64,000 bases of DNA from Stutzerimonas stutzeri (GTDB lineage Bacteria; Pseudomonadota; Gammaproteobacteria; Pseudomonadales; Pseudomonadaceae). The position numbers were made by a program, and so were the translations under genes. Of the stretch, positions 1-8,372 are shown one piece after another; positions within the stretch are counted from its first letter, which is position 1, and each line of letters begins with the position of its first letter. Location of the stretch: the NCBI GenBank assembly GCA_002387205.1, contig DGLA01000009.1, positions 1 to 64,000 of the forward strand. The letters run 5' to 3'. A model generated the notes under the pieces. That model saw only the letters and a list, made by a program, of their open reading frames with translations. It made no database searches and was not told the origin of the DNA.

Positions 1-5
1 GCAGA

Positions 6-185
6 TCAGGTCTGCTCCCCTTTGTCGTTTATGGCTGCTGCAATCCAGCGCTGCTGATGCCGATCGAAGGATAGATAGTCGACACGGAGGGTCTACTCAC
101 TTACACCGGATCCGCTTTGGCTCGGGTGATAACGAGCGATACGGGCGGTAATCCACCGCTCGCCGTGCATGTACCAGCAGTCCAT
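6..185 (-). pseudogene. possible small ORF interrupted by a stop codon
   Basis: Read leftward from an ATG at 183-185, this frame gives 30 codons rich in W, H, Y and R (it contains WYMHGERWITARIARYH). A TAG at 93-95 follows, and the same frame then stays open with similar composition (VDYLSFDRHQQRWIAAAI) to a TGA at 6-8. Taken together this resembles one protein of about 60 residues with an in-frame stop. It would diverge from the DUF3182 gene at 201. I do not recognise a family. It could equally be chance coding potential in a GC-rich intergenic region. Confidence 0.25.
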
Positions 186-200
186 GGAGCGAGCCCAGAG

Positions 201-1328
201 ATGATAGAAGCGGACGCGCCGCAAACGCCCCGCGGGGCAGTAGTAACCCTGGCCAATCGATCCAGGGACCCTCAACATGAAAAGGCCGTACACGAGCATC
301 TGGCCAGGCGCCTGGCGAAGCTGCAGGGTATGAGTTTCGTTGGTGAGTACGACCGCACCGTGGAATATCTCCACCCGCTGTACTTCGTACCGTCGGGCAC
401 CATCATAGGCACCGATGCAGCCCGAGCGTTGGGTCTGGAGAGCGAGGAGGACCTGTTCGGCGGCGTGGTGCCTCAAGCCTTCATCGAGACCAAGGCCATC
501 ACCCACCCGCTTGTCCGGCCAGACGCAGATGCGCCGATTGGCTGGTCGCGAGACTTCGCCGCTCGGGTCGTTGGCAGTGTGCTCCCCGGGTACAGCGTCT
601 TTTCGCTGGAAGACGCTCGTGAGGCCGGGCGTCGACTGCTGAATGAAGGTTCTCTGAGACTCAAGCCGGTGCGCGCCACCGGCGGAAGGGGGCAGGAAAA
701 AATCGGCACCGAGCAGGCACTGGACCACGCGCTGGAGCCTCTGGACGAGAAAGAGCTCGCGCAGTATGGGCTGGTACTCGAGGCCAACCTTGAGCACGTC
801 ACGACCTTCAGTGTCGGACAGATCCGCGTCGCTGGTCACACGATCAGCTATTACGGCACACAGCGGCTGACTTCGGATAACGCGGGGGAAACCGTATACG
901 GCGGATCTGACCTGGTGGTCTCTGCAGGTGATTTCGAGGCTTTGCTAGGCCTCGACCTCCCTGAAAAGGCCCGTCTGGCGGTGATGCAGGCTCAGGTTTA
1001 CGACGATGCAGCATCGGCATGCTTTCGAGGCTTCTTCGCGTCCCGCCGCAACTACGACATTGCCCAGGGGGTCGATGGGCGGGGGCGCGCCTGTTCAGGC
1101 GTTCTGGAGCAATCTTGGCGAATCGGTGGGGCCAGTGGTGCGGAAATCGCTGCGCTTGAAGCATTCAGCCAGGGGGCAAATGGTGCGGTCAGGGCTTCCA
1201 CCGTGGAGCTTTATGGAGAGGAGCAAAGGGTCCCTCCTGGTGCAACCGTACTTTTTCGCGACGAAGATGCGGACGTCGGCTTTATTACCAAGTACGTAAC
1301 GGTAGAGGATTATGGCAACCAACAGTGA
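201..1328 (+). CDS. DUF3182 family protein
   Basis: A protein of about 375 residues that I recognise as DUF3182, a family of unknown biochemical function found in Pseudomonas and related proteobacteria. I chose the ATG at 201 because the reading frame before it has no family-like sequence, whereas the translation after it (RSRDPQHEKAVHEHLARRLA) looks like the family's start. A central stretch with LKPVRATGGRGQ and a later LEANLEHVTTFSVGQI suggest an ATP-grasp-like nucleotide-binding fold, but this is inference. The stop overlaps the next gene by 17 bases, so the two are probably translated together. Confidence 0.75.
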   Translation: MIEADAPQTPRGAVVTLANRSRDPQHEKAVHEHLARRLAKLQGMSFVGEYDRTVEYLHPLYFVPSGTIIGTDAARALGLESEEDLFGGVVPQAFIETKAITHPLVRPDADAPIGWSRDFAARVVGSVLPGYSVFSLEDAREAGRRLLNEGSLRLKPVRATGGRGQEKIGTEQALDHALEPLDEKELAQYGLVLEANLEHVTTFSVGQIRVAGHTISYYGTQRLTSDNAGETVYGGSDLVVSAGDFEALLGLDLPEKARLAVMQAQVYDDAASACFRGFFASRRNYDIAQGVDGRGRACSGVLEQSWRIGGASGAEIAALEAFSQGANGAVRASTVELYGEEQRVPPGATVLFRDEDADVGFITKYVTVEDYGNQQ

Positions 1329-2088
1329 ATGCGTAGACATCCTGGTCGATGATGAACATATCGCTGGTACATTTCTGTCCCCGCCTACCAAGCTGCCCGG
1401 CGTTCTGTTCGTGCACGGCTGGGGTGGTAGCCAGGAGCGTGACCTGACCCGCGCCCGTGGTATAGCGGGCCTGGGCTGCATCTGCTTGTCATTCGATCTG
1501 CGCGGGCACGCCTTGACGCTGGCGCAACAGCAAACCGTCACGCGTGAGCAGAACCTGAACGATCTGTTGGCTGCTTACGATCTGCTGGCGCAGCATCCGC
1601 ATATCGATCCGTCCGCCATCGCCGTGGTCGGTACCAGCTACGGAGGCTACCTCGCGGCCTTGCTTACAGCGCTGAGGCCGGTGAAATGGCTGGCGATGCG
1701 TGTCCCGGCTTTGTATGGCGATGACGACTGGATGGTGCCCAAGCGACAGCTGAATCGGGATCTGCTCAATCAGCTGCGTGGGCGGCGTGTCTTGCCCGAA
1801 GAAAACAGGGCGCTGGCTGCCTGTGCCGATTTCCGAGGTGACGTGCTGATCGTCGAGTCCGAGCACGATCATCTGGTTCCGCACAGCACTATCATGAGTT
1901 ATCGCGCTGCCTTCCATCAGACGCACTCGCTGACGCATCGGATCATCCTCGGTGCCGACCACGCCTTGACCAGTGATTGCTGCCAGAAGGCCTACACCGA
2001 CATTCTGGTGAACTGGGCGACGGAAATGGTGGTCGGCGCGCGTCTGGACCAGCAGGAAGGCTTTGCCGCAGTAAGGAATAGTCCCTAG
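1312..2088 (+). CDS. alpha/beta hydrolase
   Basis: A cytoplasmic alpha/beta-hydrolase of 258 residues with no signal peptide. HGWGGSQERD near residue 35 is the oxyanion-hole region, GTSYGGY near residue 105 carries the nucleophilic serine (GxSxG), and the late acidic and histidine candidates lie in ESEHDHLVP and GADHALT. The layout is that of the dienelactone-hydrolase/prolyl-oligopeptidase-like groups. The substrate cannot be told from sequence. It overlaps the upstream DUF3182 gene and converges on the minus-strand gene ending at 2085, sharing 4 bases with it. Confidence 0.8.
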   Translation: MATNSECVDILVDDEHIAGTFLSPPTKLPGVLFVHGWGGSQERDLTRARGIAGLGCICLSFDLRGHALTLAQQQTVTREQNLNDLLAAYDLLAQHPHIDPSAIAVVGTSYGGYLAALLTALRPVKWLAMRVPALYGDDDWMVPKRQLNRDLLNQLRGRRVLPEENRALAACADFRGDVLIVESEHDHLVPHSTIMSYRAAFHQTHSLTHRIILGADHALTSDCCQKAYTDILVNWATEMVVGARLDQQEGFAAVRNSP

Positions 2089-3110
2089 CCTGGCGGTGAG
2101 GGTGGCTCGGTAGGCCCGACGAATCGGCTCCAGCGCCGATCCAGTACCTGTTGCTTGAGCACTTCGATGACATCGACCAGCAACTCTTCGAGCGCCAGGT
2201 CGGTGTGCTCGTCCTGATAAACCCATGCCTCGAAAAACTCGTCGGCCAGGCTTCGAGCCAGTCGCTGGAATTGCGGGCTCTGAAGGCCTTCGGCTGCGCC
2301 CTGAAGCAACTGTGCAGCGATGTCGGCGAGCGCTTCATCCAGGGTATCGGCGACGCGTCCGCCCATGGGCAGGCGGCGCAGGCGGGTCACCTCGGGGTTG
2401 TTCAGCAATGCCTGGTGAATCAGTCCACCCACATAGCCTTCGATGGCGCCGCGATTATCGCGATAACCGCTCTCCAACATGCTGTGCATGCGGCGCGAAA
2501 GGTCGTTGAGCAGTCGCTCTTTACGCGGTCTGACCACCTCTTGCAGCAAGCGGCGGGATAGGTCGTCGCTGGCGCCGATCTCCTGTTGCATGCGGCTGAA
2601 CAGGCGAACCATGACACGATCGGACAGCTCTTCCAGCAGCAGCAGGTAGTAGCGGTTGATCAGGCCGAACACGGCCCAGTTCCGCACATCGATCAACCCA
2701 AGTCGCTGTAGCCGGAACAGCAGGCTGCCGACCCGCAATACCCGAAGCCAGCGAAAACCGCTCAGCGGAATGCACCCGAGCACGTCGTACCAATGGGCGA
2801 ACGGGTAGTAATACCAGCGGACATAGCGCCGCTCGAACAGTGCGACGGCCCAGCCCAGCAATACATCGAAGATGAAAATCGCGACGAAGGCGAGATCGAT
2901 GTGCTGAAAATTCTCGTGGACGGTCGTTTCGTAGCGCCGATACAGCCCGGGCGCCCAGTCGGCCAGCGCCTGGTTGATCGGCTGCAAGATGAACAGGCTG
3001 TCGAACAGGATCAACCCGAGATTGACGCAGACCAGTAGCACGATCAGCACTTCCCATGCTGCGTGCAGACCGTCCAGGTAGCGCTCGCGCCGAGGGTTTG
3101 GCTCAGCCAT
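2085..3110 (-). CDS. membrane protein with voltage-sensor-like N-terminus
   Basis: A 341-residue membrane protein. Helices are predicted at about 17-42 and 71-92, followed by a segment with an acidic residue (D109) and then a helix carrying arginines at 120, 123, 126, 133 and 136. Arginine at every third position is the hallmark of the S4 helix of voltage-sensor domains, and D82 and D109 fit the usual counter-charges in S2 and S3. No potassium-channel selectivity filter (TVGYG-type) follows. The remaining 190 residues look cytoplasmic and helical, with repeated L/R/E heptad-like runs. It starts inside the cobalamin adenosyltransferase gene (8-base overlap) and is the last gene of a minus-strand operon. 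The function is unknown. Confidence 0.7.
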   Translation of the reverse strand: MAEPNPRRERYLDGLHAAWEVLIVLLVCVNLGLILFDSLFILQPINQALADWAPGLYRRYETTVHENFQHIDLAFVAIFIFDVLLGWAVALFERRYVRWYYYPFAHWYDVLGCIPLSGFRWLRVLRVGSLLFRLQRLGLIDVRNWAVFGLINRYYLLLLEELSDRVMVRLFSRMQQEIGASDDLSRRLLQEVVRPRKERLLNDLSRRMHSMLESGYRDNRGAIEGYVGGLIHQALLNNPEVTRLRRLPMGGRVADTLDEALADIAAQLLQGAAEGLQSPQFQRLARSLADEFFEAWVYQDEHTDLALEELLVDVIEVLKQQVLDRRWSRFVGPTEPPSPPG

Positions 3111-3693
3111 CGGCGTTGGCGGGTGCGTTGGCGGCGTGCCAGAGGATTTCCGCGCAACCCTGGCGACGCGCGATCAGGCGGGCCACGACAAAGAAAAGGT
3201 CTGAAAGGCGATTGAGATAGGACAATCCCACCGCGCGCAGTGGCTCGATGGCGTTGAGCTGCTGGCAGCGGCGCTCGCTGGTCCTGGCCATGCTTCGGCA
3301 CAGATGTGCAAGGGCAATCAGGCGCGACCCGCCGGGCATGATGAAGTCTTCGAGCGGTCCGAGTTCAAGATTCCAATGGTCGATCGCCGCTTCCAGGCGT
3401 GCCACTTCCGTGTCCGTCAGAGCCTGATATTCCGGCATCGCCAGTTCGCCGCCCAGATCGAACAAGCGGTGCTGACAGGGGCTCAGGACCTCGATCAATT
3501 CGGCCAGCTCCGGCCAGCGGGCCTGGGCTTCGGCCAGTTCGGCCAGCAGCAGGCCCAGCTGACTGTTGAGAGTATCGATCTCACCCATGGCCTCGATCCG
3601 TGGGTGGTCCTTGGGCACCCGGCGCCCATCGGCCAGGCCGGTTTCGCCGGCGTCACCGGTACGGGTGTAGATCTTCGAAAGTCGGTTGCCCAT
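3103..3693 (-). CDS. PduO-type cob(I)alamin adenosyltransferase
   Basis: This enzyme transfers the adenosyl group of ATP to cob(I)alamin or cobinamide, forming adenosylcobalamin. The 196-residue protein begins with the family signature KIYTRTGDAGETGLADG (residues 8-24), the ATP-binding N-terminus of PduO-type enzymes. It ends with the conserved RTSERRCQQL and YLNRLSDLFFVVAR helices of the trimeric bundle. Its length is normal. It sits 12 bases after the sensor kinase gene and overlaps the following membrane protein gene, so it is probably co-transcribed with both. No cobalamin riboswitch is visible nearby. Confidence 0.9.
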   Translation of the reverse strand: MGNRLSKIYTRTGDAGETGLADGRRVPKDHPRIEAMGEIDTLNSQLGLLLAELAEAQARWPELAELIEVLSPCQHRLFDLGGELAMPEYQALTDTEVARLEAAIDHWNLELGPLEDFIMPGGSRLIALAHLCRSMARTSERRCQQLNAIEPLRAVGLSYLNRLSDLFFVVARLIARRQGCAEILWHAANAPANADG

Positions 3694-3705
3694 CAGTATT
3701 CCTTG

Positions 3706-5727
3706 CTAGCCGTCGTTGGCTTCGGTGGGTGAGTTCAGCGGCAAGCGCAGGGTAAAACAGGTGCCATGATCCGGCTTGCACTGAACTTCCATCTGGCCCT
3801 TGTGATTGTTGGTGATGATGAAATACGAAACGGAAAGGCCCAGCCCGGTTCCCTGGCCCACCTCCTTGGTGGTGAAAAAAGGCTCGAAGATCCGCTTGCG
3901 GATATGCTCGGGAATGCCTCCGCCATTGTCTTCCACCTGTATTTCCGCCCAGGGCGGGTTCAGGCGTGTACGCAGGAGGATCAGCCCGCGCGAGCGAACC
4001 GGAACCGGTTTCTGATGAATCGCCTGCGCGGCGTTCTTCAGCAGGTTAAGCAGCACCTGTTCCAATTCGTTGCCAATGCAGGGCACTCGATCGAGCTGCG
4101 GGTCGAAATCGCGGACGATCTCGATGGCACGGAAATCGAATCCTTCTATCAGCGCGAAGTCGTTGCCGGCAATCTCCAGTGCCTGGTCGATCAGCACGCT
4201 TAGCTGGCAATCGGCAAGCTGCCGATTGCTAAGTCGGCTGAAGCTCAGCATATGACTGACGATCTTGGCGGCGCGTGAACCTGCCTGCTGGATGCCGTCG
4301 AGCAGCTGCGGTATTTCTCGCCGCTGCAGATATTGGTTCACGGCTTCCAGCAACACGCCTGTGTCATCCGCCGCCTCACGGTTGCGCTCCAGGTCGGGAG
4401 ACAGGCGTCGGCGAATGTTCTGTGCGTTGTGCAGAATCGCCCCGAGGGGATTGTTGATCTCATGTGCCATACCCGCCGCCAGGCTGCCGACGGAAAGCAT
4501 CTTTTCCGACTGCACCATGATTTCTTCCATGTTGATGCGCTCGGTAATGTCGTCGATGCGGATCACCACGCCGCGCCCACCACCGCCCATCAGCGGGTAG
4601 AGTGTCATGGCGTAATGCCGGGGCTCTTCGTTGACGGTCCAGGTGAGCCGCTCGATCTTTTCTACCTGGTGCCGTTCGGATGTCCGACGTATCTGCGCCA
4701 GAAACGGCTTCAATGGCTCAAAGGCAATGAATACCGGCTGGTTCAGGGCGTCATCGATGGACGTGCCGGAAAGTGCGCTGGCCTGCTGGTTCCACTGGGT
4801 CACGTATAGCTGTTCGTCTAGGGCGATAAGCACCGATGGCATCGAGTCGATGATGCTGTTCAGGTAGTTCTGGAACCCGGTGAGCTTCTTCTCGATCTTG
4901 CTGCGAACCTGCACTTCCAATTCCAGCTTGCGGTTGGAGTGTCGGGTTTCTTCAGCCAGTCCCTGGGCGTGGTCGAAGGCATCCTGGGCATCGTCACGGG
5001 CACGCTTGAGCTGTTGCTCGCGCGCCTCCATGCGCGACAGCATCGTATTGAAGGCGTCGGCAAGACGGCCGATCTCGTCCTGATTGCGTGGCGTGGCGCG
5101 CAGCGAATAGTTCTCCTCGCGAGTGACCTGGCGAGAAAGGGCCTCGAGGTCGCGGATCGGTTGGGTGATCAATCTGCGGATCTGTCGTGCCACCAGCAAC
5201 CAGAGCAGCAGGCTTGCCAGCAGGATCGCCAGGCTCGCCGTCAGGGTCCCTGTGTAAAAGGCCCCTGGCAGCTCGCTGCTGGCGACGATCAGCAGGTGCC
5301 CGGGCGGTCCTCCTGCCTGGGGCAGTTCGACCAGCAGGTTGGCGCGCATCTCGGTCTTTTGCCAGGCCGACAGCTCGCCGATGCGCTGAGGCATGTCCAG
5401 CGGGTCGCCGCGATACAGCTGCGCGAGGCGCAACCCGGCGCTGTCATAGATCATCGCGGCTCGCAGAGGTGCGTAGTCGCCTAGCTTCTGCAACAGCTCA
5501 TCGGCCGCCGCCTCGGACTCCAGCGCGCGATTGCTCAGTTCGGGCGTGGCAAACAGTGCGCCGAGCGTATGCATTGCCTGGGGTGCAACGCTTTGCCTGG
5601 AAATCCAATACGCCGCGCTGATGAAAGCAAGATTCGAGACCAGCAGCACAGCCGCCAGCAGGACAAGGAGGGCGATCAGCAGCTTGCGGCCGACCGGCAG
5701 GTTTTCGAGGCGCTGGCGCAGGGTCAT
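3706..5727 (-). CDS. membrane sensor histidine kinase with HAMP and PAS domains
   Basis: A 673-residue two-component sensor. Two transmembrane helices (about 15-37 and 162-183) flank a periplasmic domain. A HAMP linker follows (TQPIRDLEALSRQVTREENY), then a coiled coil (about 235-285), a PAS domain (about 288-390), a HisKA box with the phospho-acceptor in MAHEINNPLGAILHN, and an HATPase domain with NLLKNAAQAI, DNGGGIPEHI and GQGTGLGLSVSY. All catalytic boxes look intact. By order it matches P. aeruginosa PA4398, which I recall being linked to swarming and biofilm formation. The likely partner is the receiver protein two genes upstream (6681-7649). Confidence 0.92.
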   Translation of the reverse strand: MTLRQRLENLPVGRKLLIALLVLLAAVLLVSNLAFISAAYWISRQSVAPQAMHTLGALFATPELSNRALESEAAADELLQKLGDYAPLRAAMIYDSAGLRLAQLYRGDPLDMPQRIGELSAWQKTEMRANLLVELPQAGGPPGHLLIVASSELPGAFYTGTLTASLAILLASLLLWLLVARQIRRLITQPIRDLEALSRQVTREENYSLRATPRNQDEIGRLADAFNTMLSRMEAREQQLKRARDDAQDAFDHAQGLAEETRHSNRKLELEVQVRSKIEKKLTGFQNYLNSIIDSMPSVLIALDEQLYVTQWNQQASALSGTSIDDALNQPVFIAFEPLKPFLAQIRRTSERHQVEKIERLTWTVNEEPRHYAMTLYPLMGGGGRGVVIRIDDITERINMEEIMVQSEKMLSVGSLAAGMAHEINNPLGAILHNAQNIRRRLSPDLERNREAADDTGVLLEAVNQYLQRREIPQLLDGIQQAGSRAAKIVSHMLSFSRLSNRQLADCQLSVLIDQALEIAGNDFALIEGFDFRAIEIVRDFDPQLDRVPCIGNELEQVLLNLLKNAAQAIHQKPVPVRSRGLILLRTRLNPPWAEIQVEDNGGGIPEHIRKRIFEPFFTTKEVGQGTGLGLSVSYFIITNNHKGQMEVQCKPDHGTCFTLRLPLNSPTEANDG

Positions 5728-5769
5728 GGCAATTACAGGCGACGGGTTTCCCAGCAGGGTAGCGGTGCC

Positions 5770-6684
5770 TCAGTCCACCGGCAATCCAAGATGCTTAAGG
5801 TGCGTCTGCAGCCGCCGTAGCAAGTCGCTAAGGGCCGGCGCCTGGATGCCATGCAGGCATGCAGCCTGACAGGCCTTGCCGAGCAGGAAGCTGATCTCGG
5901 TGCGTCGTCCGTTGCGCACATCCTGATGCATCGAAGAAAAGTTGCTGGCGGTCGCCTCGATAACCCTGAACACTTCAGCTTCCAGCCCTTGCGCCGCGTC
6001 GTGCTGATCGCAGGCGCCAAGCACCGCCACCAGTTCGTCGCACAAGCTGTGAAGTGCTTCGCGTTGCTTCAGCAACTCGCCGTTACGGCAGTCATCCAGG
6101 ACAGTCAGTGGATTGATGGCGCAATTGAGTGCAAGTTTGCGCCACAGGCGGGACATGATCTGCGGCGTCCACTGCTGGGGAATCCCGGCTGCTTCCAACT
6201 CGGCCAGCCACACGGGAGGGTCGATGTTGGCCGGGTCGCCCAACCAGTTTTGCCCATGGCCGGCATGGACCACGCGAAAGTCCGCGTCGCGATAGGCGCC
6301 TTCGGTGCTTGAAACGAAGATGCAACGGCTGTCCGGCCAGCGTGCCGCAACCGCCTCCTGGCTCCCCAGGCCGTTCTGCAAAAGCAGGATGTCTGCCCCC
6401 GGCGCCAGACGCGCTGACACGCTGGCAACGGCGGCTTCTGCATCATAGGCCTTGCTGGCGACCAATAGCCGCTGGATCGGGGCGCAGCCGGCGGGCTCTT
6501 CGGGGAGCATGGGAAAGAGCGAGGTTTGTCCTGCCTCGACCAGGCTGACGCCCGCTGCAGCCTGGTAGGCCCTCAGGCGCTGCGTGTTCCGCAGGATAAG
6601 CCGCACAGGCAGCCCGGCCCTAGCCAGGCGCGTAGCCCAGAGGCAGCCAAGGCTGCCTGCGCCCAATACATGCCAGGTTGTCAT
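5770..6684 (-). CDS. panE: 2-dehydropantoate 2-reductase-like protein
   Basis: The family reduces ketopantoate to pantoate with NADPH in coenzyme A synthesis. The 304-residue protein has the Rossmann glycine motif GAGSLG (residues 8-13), the VASKAYD lysine region, NGLGSQE, and the catalytic-lysine helix RKLALNCAINPL. Its length matches the family. The ATG overlaps the stop of the upstream receiver gene by 4 bases, and the kinase gene follows after 42 bases, so a biosynthetic enzyme sits between signalling genes. The same order occurs in P. aeruginosa (PA4396-PA4398, from memory). Another ketoacid substrate cannot be excluded. Confidence 0.85.
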   Translation of the reverse strand: MTTWHVLGAGSLGCLWATRLARAGLPVRLILRNTQRLRAYQAAAGVSLVEAGQTSLFPMLPEEPAGCAPIQRLLVASKAYDAEAAVASVSARLAPGADILLLQNGLGSQEAVAARWPDSRCIFVSSTEGAYRDADFRVVHAGHGQNWLGDPANIDPPVWLAELEAAGIPQQWTPQIMSRLWRKLALNCAINPLTVLDDCRNGELLKQREALHSLCDELVAVLGACDQHDAAQGLEAEVFRVIEATASNFSSMHQDVRNGRRTEISFLLGKACQAACLHGIQAPALSDLLRRLQTHLKHLGLPVD

Positions 6685-7649
6685 AACGCCGGTTGCTTGA
6701 ACTTGAACGGCACGATACGGCCGGTGGCATACGCATCCGCCAGCAGCGATTCGGCACGTGCCATGATGACGTCTGCTGTCAGGGGCAGCGCCCTTGCATC
6801 GAGGCTGACCAGGCCGATGCCGGCCTTGAGCGAGATGAAGCCTTCGCTGGTCTTGAAGGCCTTGAGATTAAGCCCCTCATGGAGGCGTTTGAAGCTGCTC
6901 GGCGAGCAGCCTTGCAGGTCCTGGACCAGTGCGAGCAGGGCGAAGTGGCTGTCGTCGAGGCGGGTCAGGATATCCAGCGGTCGCACAAGCTGCTGCAGCC
7001 GCCGTGCGACTCCACGTAACAACTCCTGATGAAAGAGCTCACCGTAACGATGTCTCTGGCTGCTGATTTCCGGCAGCCCGATGATCAGGTAACAAAGCGC
7101 ACCGCCGCGGCTCTCGACCTGGCGCAGGCTGTCTGCGAGCCGTTGGCGCAGATAGCGGACATTGCCGAGACCAGTGGTGGGATCGATGAGGTTGCGCTTC
7201 TCCAGGCTGGCGATGTTTTCGGTCAGCAGGCGGTTTTCGTGCATCAGGCGTTGCAGCGAGCCGCATATCCGGTCGGCTGCGTACACACGCGGCACCAGCT
7301 GTTCATTCATGGCTGACTTGCCGATGAAGTCATCCACGCCTCGGTCGAAGGCCTGGCTGAGCACGTCCTGACCGTCTCGTCCGGTCAGCAGAATGATATA
7401 GGTGTAGTGATCGGACATCTCGTCCTGCTGACGCACCTGGGCAGTCAGCTCCAGGCCATCCATTTCCGGCATCAGCCAGTCGGCCAGCAGAACATTGGTC
7501 GGGCGCTGTTGGATCAGCTCCAGCGCAGCGCTTGCGCTATTGGCAAAGCGCACATCTTCATAACCGGCTTTCGCCAGGGCTCGACCAATCATGACGCTGG
7601 AGAACTTGGCGTCGTCGACCACCAGGATGCTGAGTTGGGGGTTGGGCAT
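6681..7649 (-). CDS. response regulator with degenerate GGDEF domain
   Basis: A 322-residue protein with an N-terminal receiver: acidic pocket D12/D13, phospho-acceptor D57 in LADWLMPEMDGLE, LLTGRDG, and a conserved lysine in FIGKSA. A GGDEF-fold domain follows from about residue 150, starting DPTTGLGNVRYLRQRL. The catalytic GGDEF signature reads LDDSHF here, so diguanylate cyclase activity is unlikely; it may bind GTP or c-di-GMP or act through protein contacts. It is the first gene of the minus-strand operon and diverges from yajQ, whose product binds c-di-GMP. Phosphorylation by the kinase at 3706-5727 is a reasonable inference. Confidence 0.88.
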   Translation of the reverse strand: MPNPQLSILVVDDAKFSSVMIGRALAKAGYEDVRFANSASAALELIQQRPTNVLLADWLMPEMDGLELTAQVRQQDEMSDHYTYIILLTGRDGQDVLSQAFDRGVDDFIGKSAMNEQLVPRVYAADRICGSLQRLMHENRLLTENIASLEKRNLIDPTTGLGNVRYLRQRLADSLRQVESRGGALCYLIIGLPEISSQRHRYGELFHQELLRGVARRLQQLVRPLDILTRLDDSHFALLALVQDLQGCSPSSFKRLHEGLNLKAFKTSEGFISLKAGIGLVSLDARALPLTADVIMARAESLLADAYATGRIVPFKFKQPAL

Positions 7650-7718
7650 TCAACGGCTCAATAGAGGAGGAAAATTTCCGTATTACCTTGGCAGCCAGGC
7701 GTCGTCGGCCCGACCAGT

Positions 7719-7724
7719 TATAAT
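7719..7724 (+). promoter_or_regulatory. possible -10 element for yajQ
   Basis: A consensus TATAAT lies in the gap between the divergent regulator gene and yajQ, about 75 bases before the yajQ start. No good -35 hexamer sits 16-18 bases upstream, so an activator or an extended -10 would be needed. Confidence 0.35.
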
Positions 7725-7798
7725 GATGGCGCATTTGAACCGTCAAGCAGAGCGCGCTGGATCACACCGCTGCGCCGTTTTATCAATGGAGGAATCCC

Positions 7799-8278
7799 AT
7801 GCCCTCGTTCGACGTGGTGTCCGAGCTGGACAAGCACGAAGTGACCAACGCCGTCGACAACGCCGTAAAGGAGTTGGACCGGCGTTACGATCTACGCGGT
7901 AAAGGCAGTTTCGAGTCCAAGGAGTTGACGGTCCACCTGACCGCCGACGCTGATTTCCAACTAGAGCAGATGCTGGAAATTCTCAAGCTGAGCCTGGCCA
8001 AGAGAAAGATCGACATCCAATGCCTTGAGCTCAAGGATCCCTACCCATCTGGCAAGACGGTCAAGCAGGACGTCATTCTGCGTGAAGGCATCGACAAGGA
8101 GTTGGCGAAGAAGATCGTCGCCCACATCAAGGATGCCAAGCTCAAGGTGCAAGCCGCCATCCAGGGCGAGCAGGTTCGGGTAACCGGCAAGAAGCGGGAC
8201 GATCTGCAGGAGGCCATCGCGCTGCTGCGTGCCAAGGATTTCGGCATGCCGCTGCAGTTCAACAATTTCCGCGACTGA
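7799..8278 (+). CDS. yajQ: YajQ family c-di-GMP-binding protein
   Basis: YajQ (UPF0234) proteins are small cytoplasmic two-domain proteins that bind nucleic acid and, in Xanthomonas and Pseudomonas, cyclic di-GMP. The 159-residue product starts MPSFDVVSELDKHEVTNAVD and carries the family's ELDRRYDLRGK and KDLQEAIALLRAKDFGMPLQ-type segments (here DDLQEAIALLRAKDFGMPLQ). An AGGAGG-like Shine-Dalgarno (tggaggaatccc) precedes the ATG. It stands alone on the plus strand between the divergent regulator and mscS, close to genes with a GGDEF fold. Confidence 0.95.
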   Translation: MPSFDVVSELDKHEVTNAVDNAVKELDRRYDLRGKGSFESKELTVHLTADADFQLEQMLEILKLSLAKRKIDIQCLELKDPYPSGKTVKQDVILREGIDKELAKKIVAHIKDAKLKVQAAIQGEQVRVTGKKRDDLQEAIALLRAKDFGMPLQFNNFRD

Positions 8279-8372
8279 TTCACCTCCCCGCGCGCTCTCG
8301 CGTGCCTTTCCGCATTAGCCGAGCGAACCGCCCAGCCGGGGCGCTCGGTGCTCTAAGGAGACTCCCTTTCCA

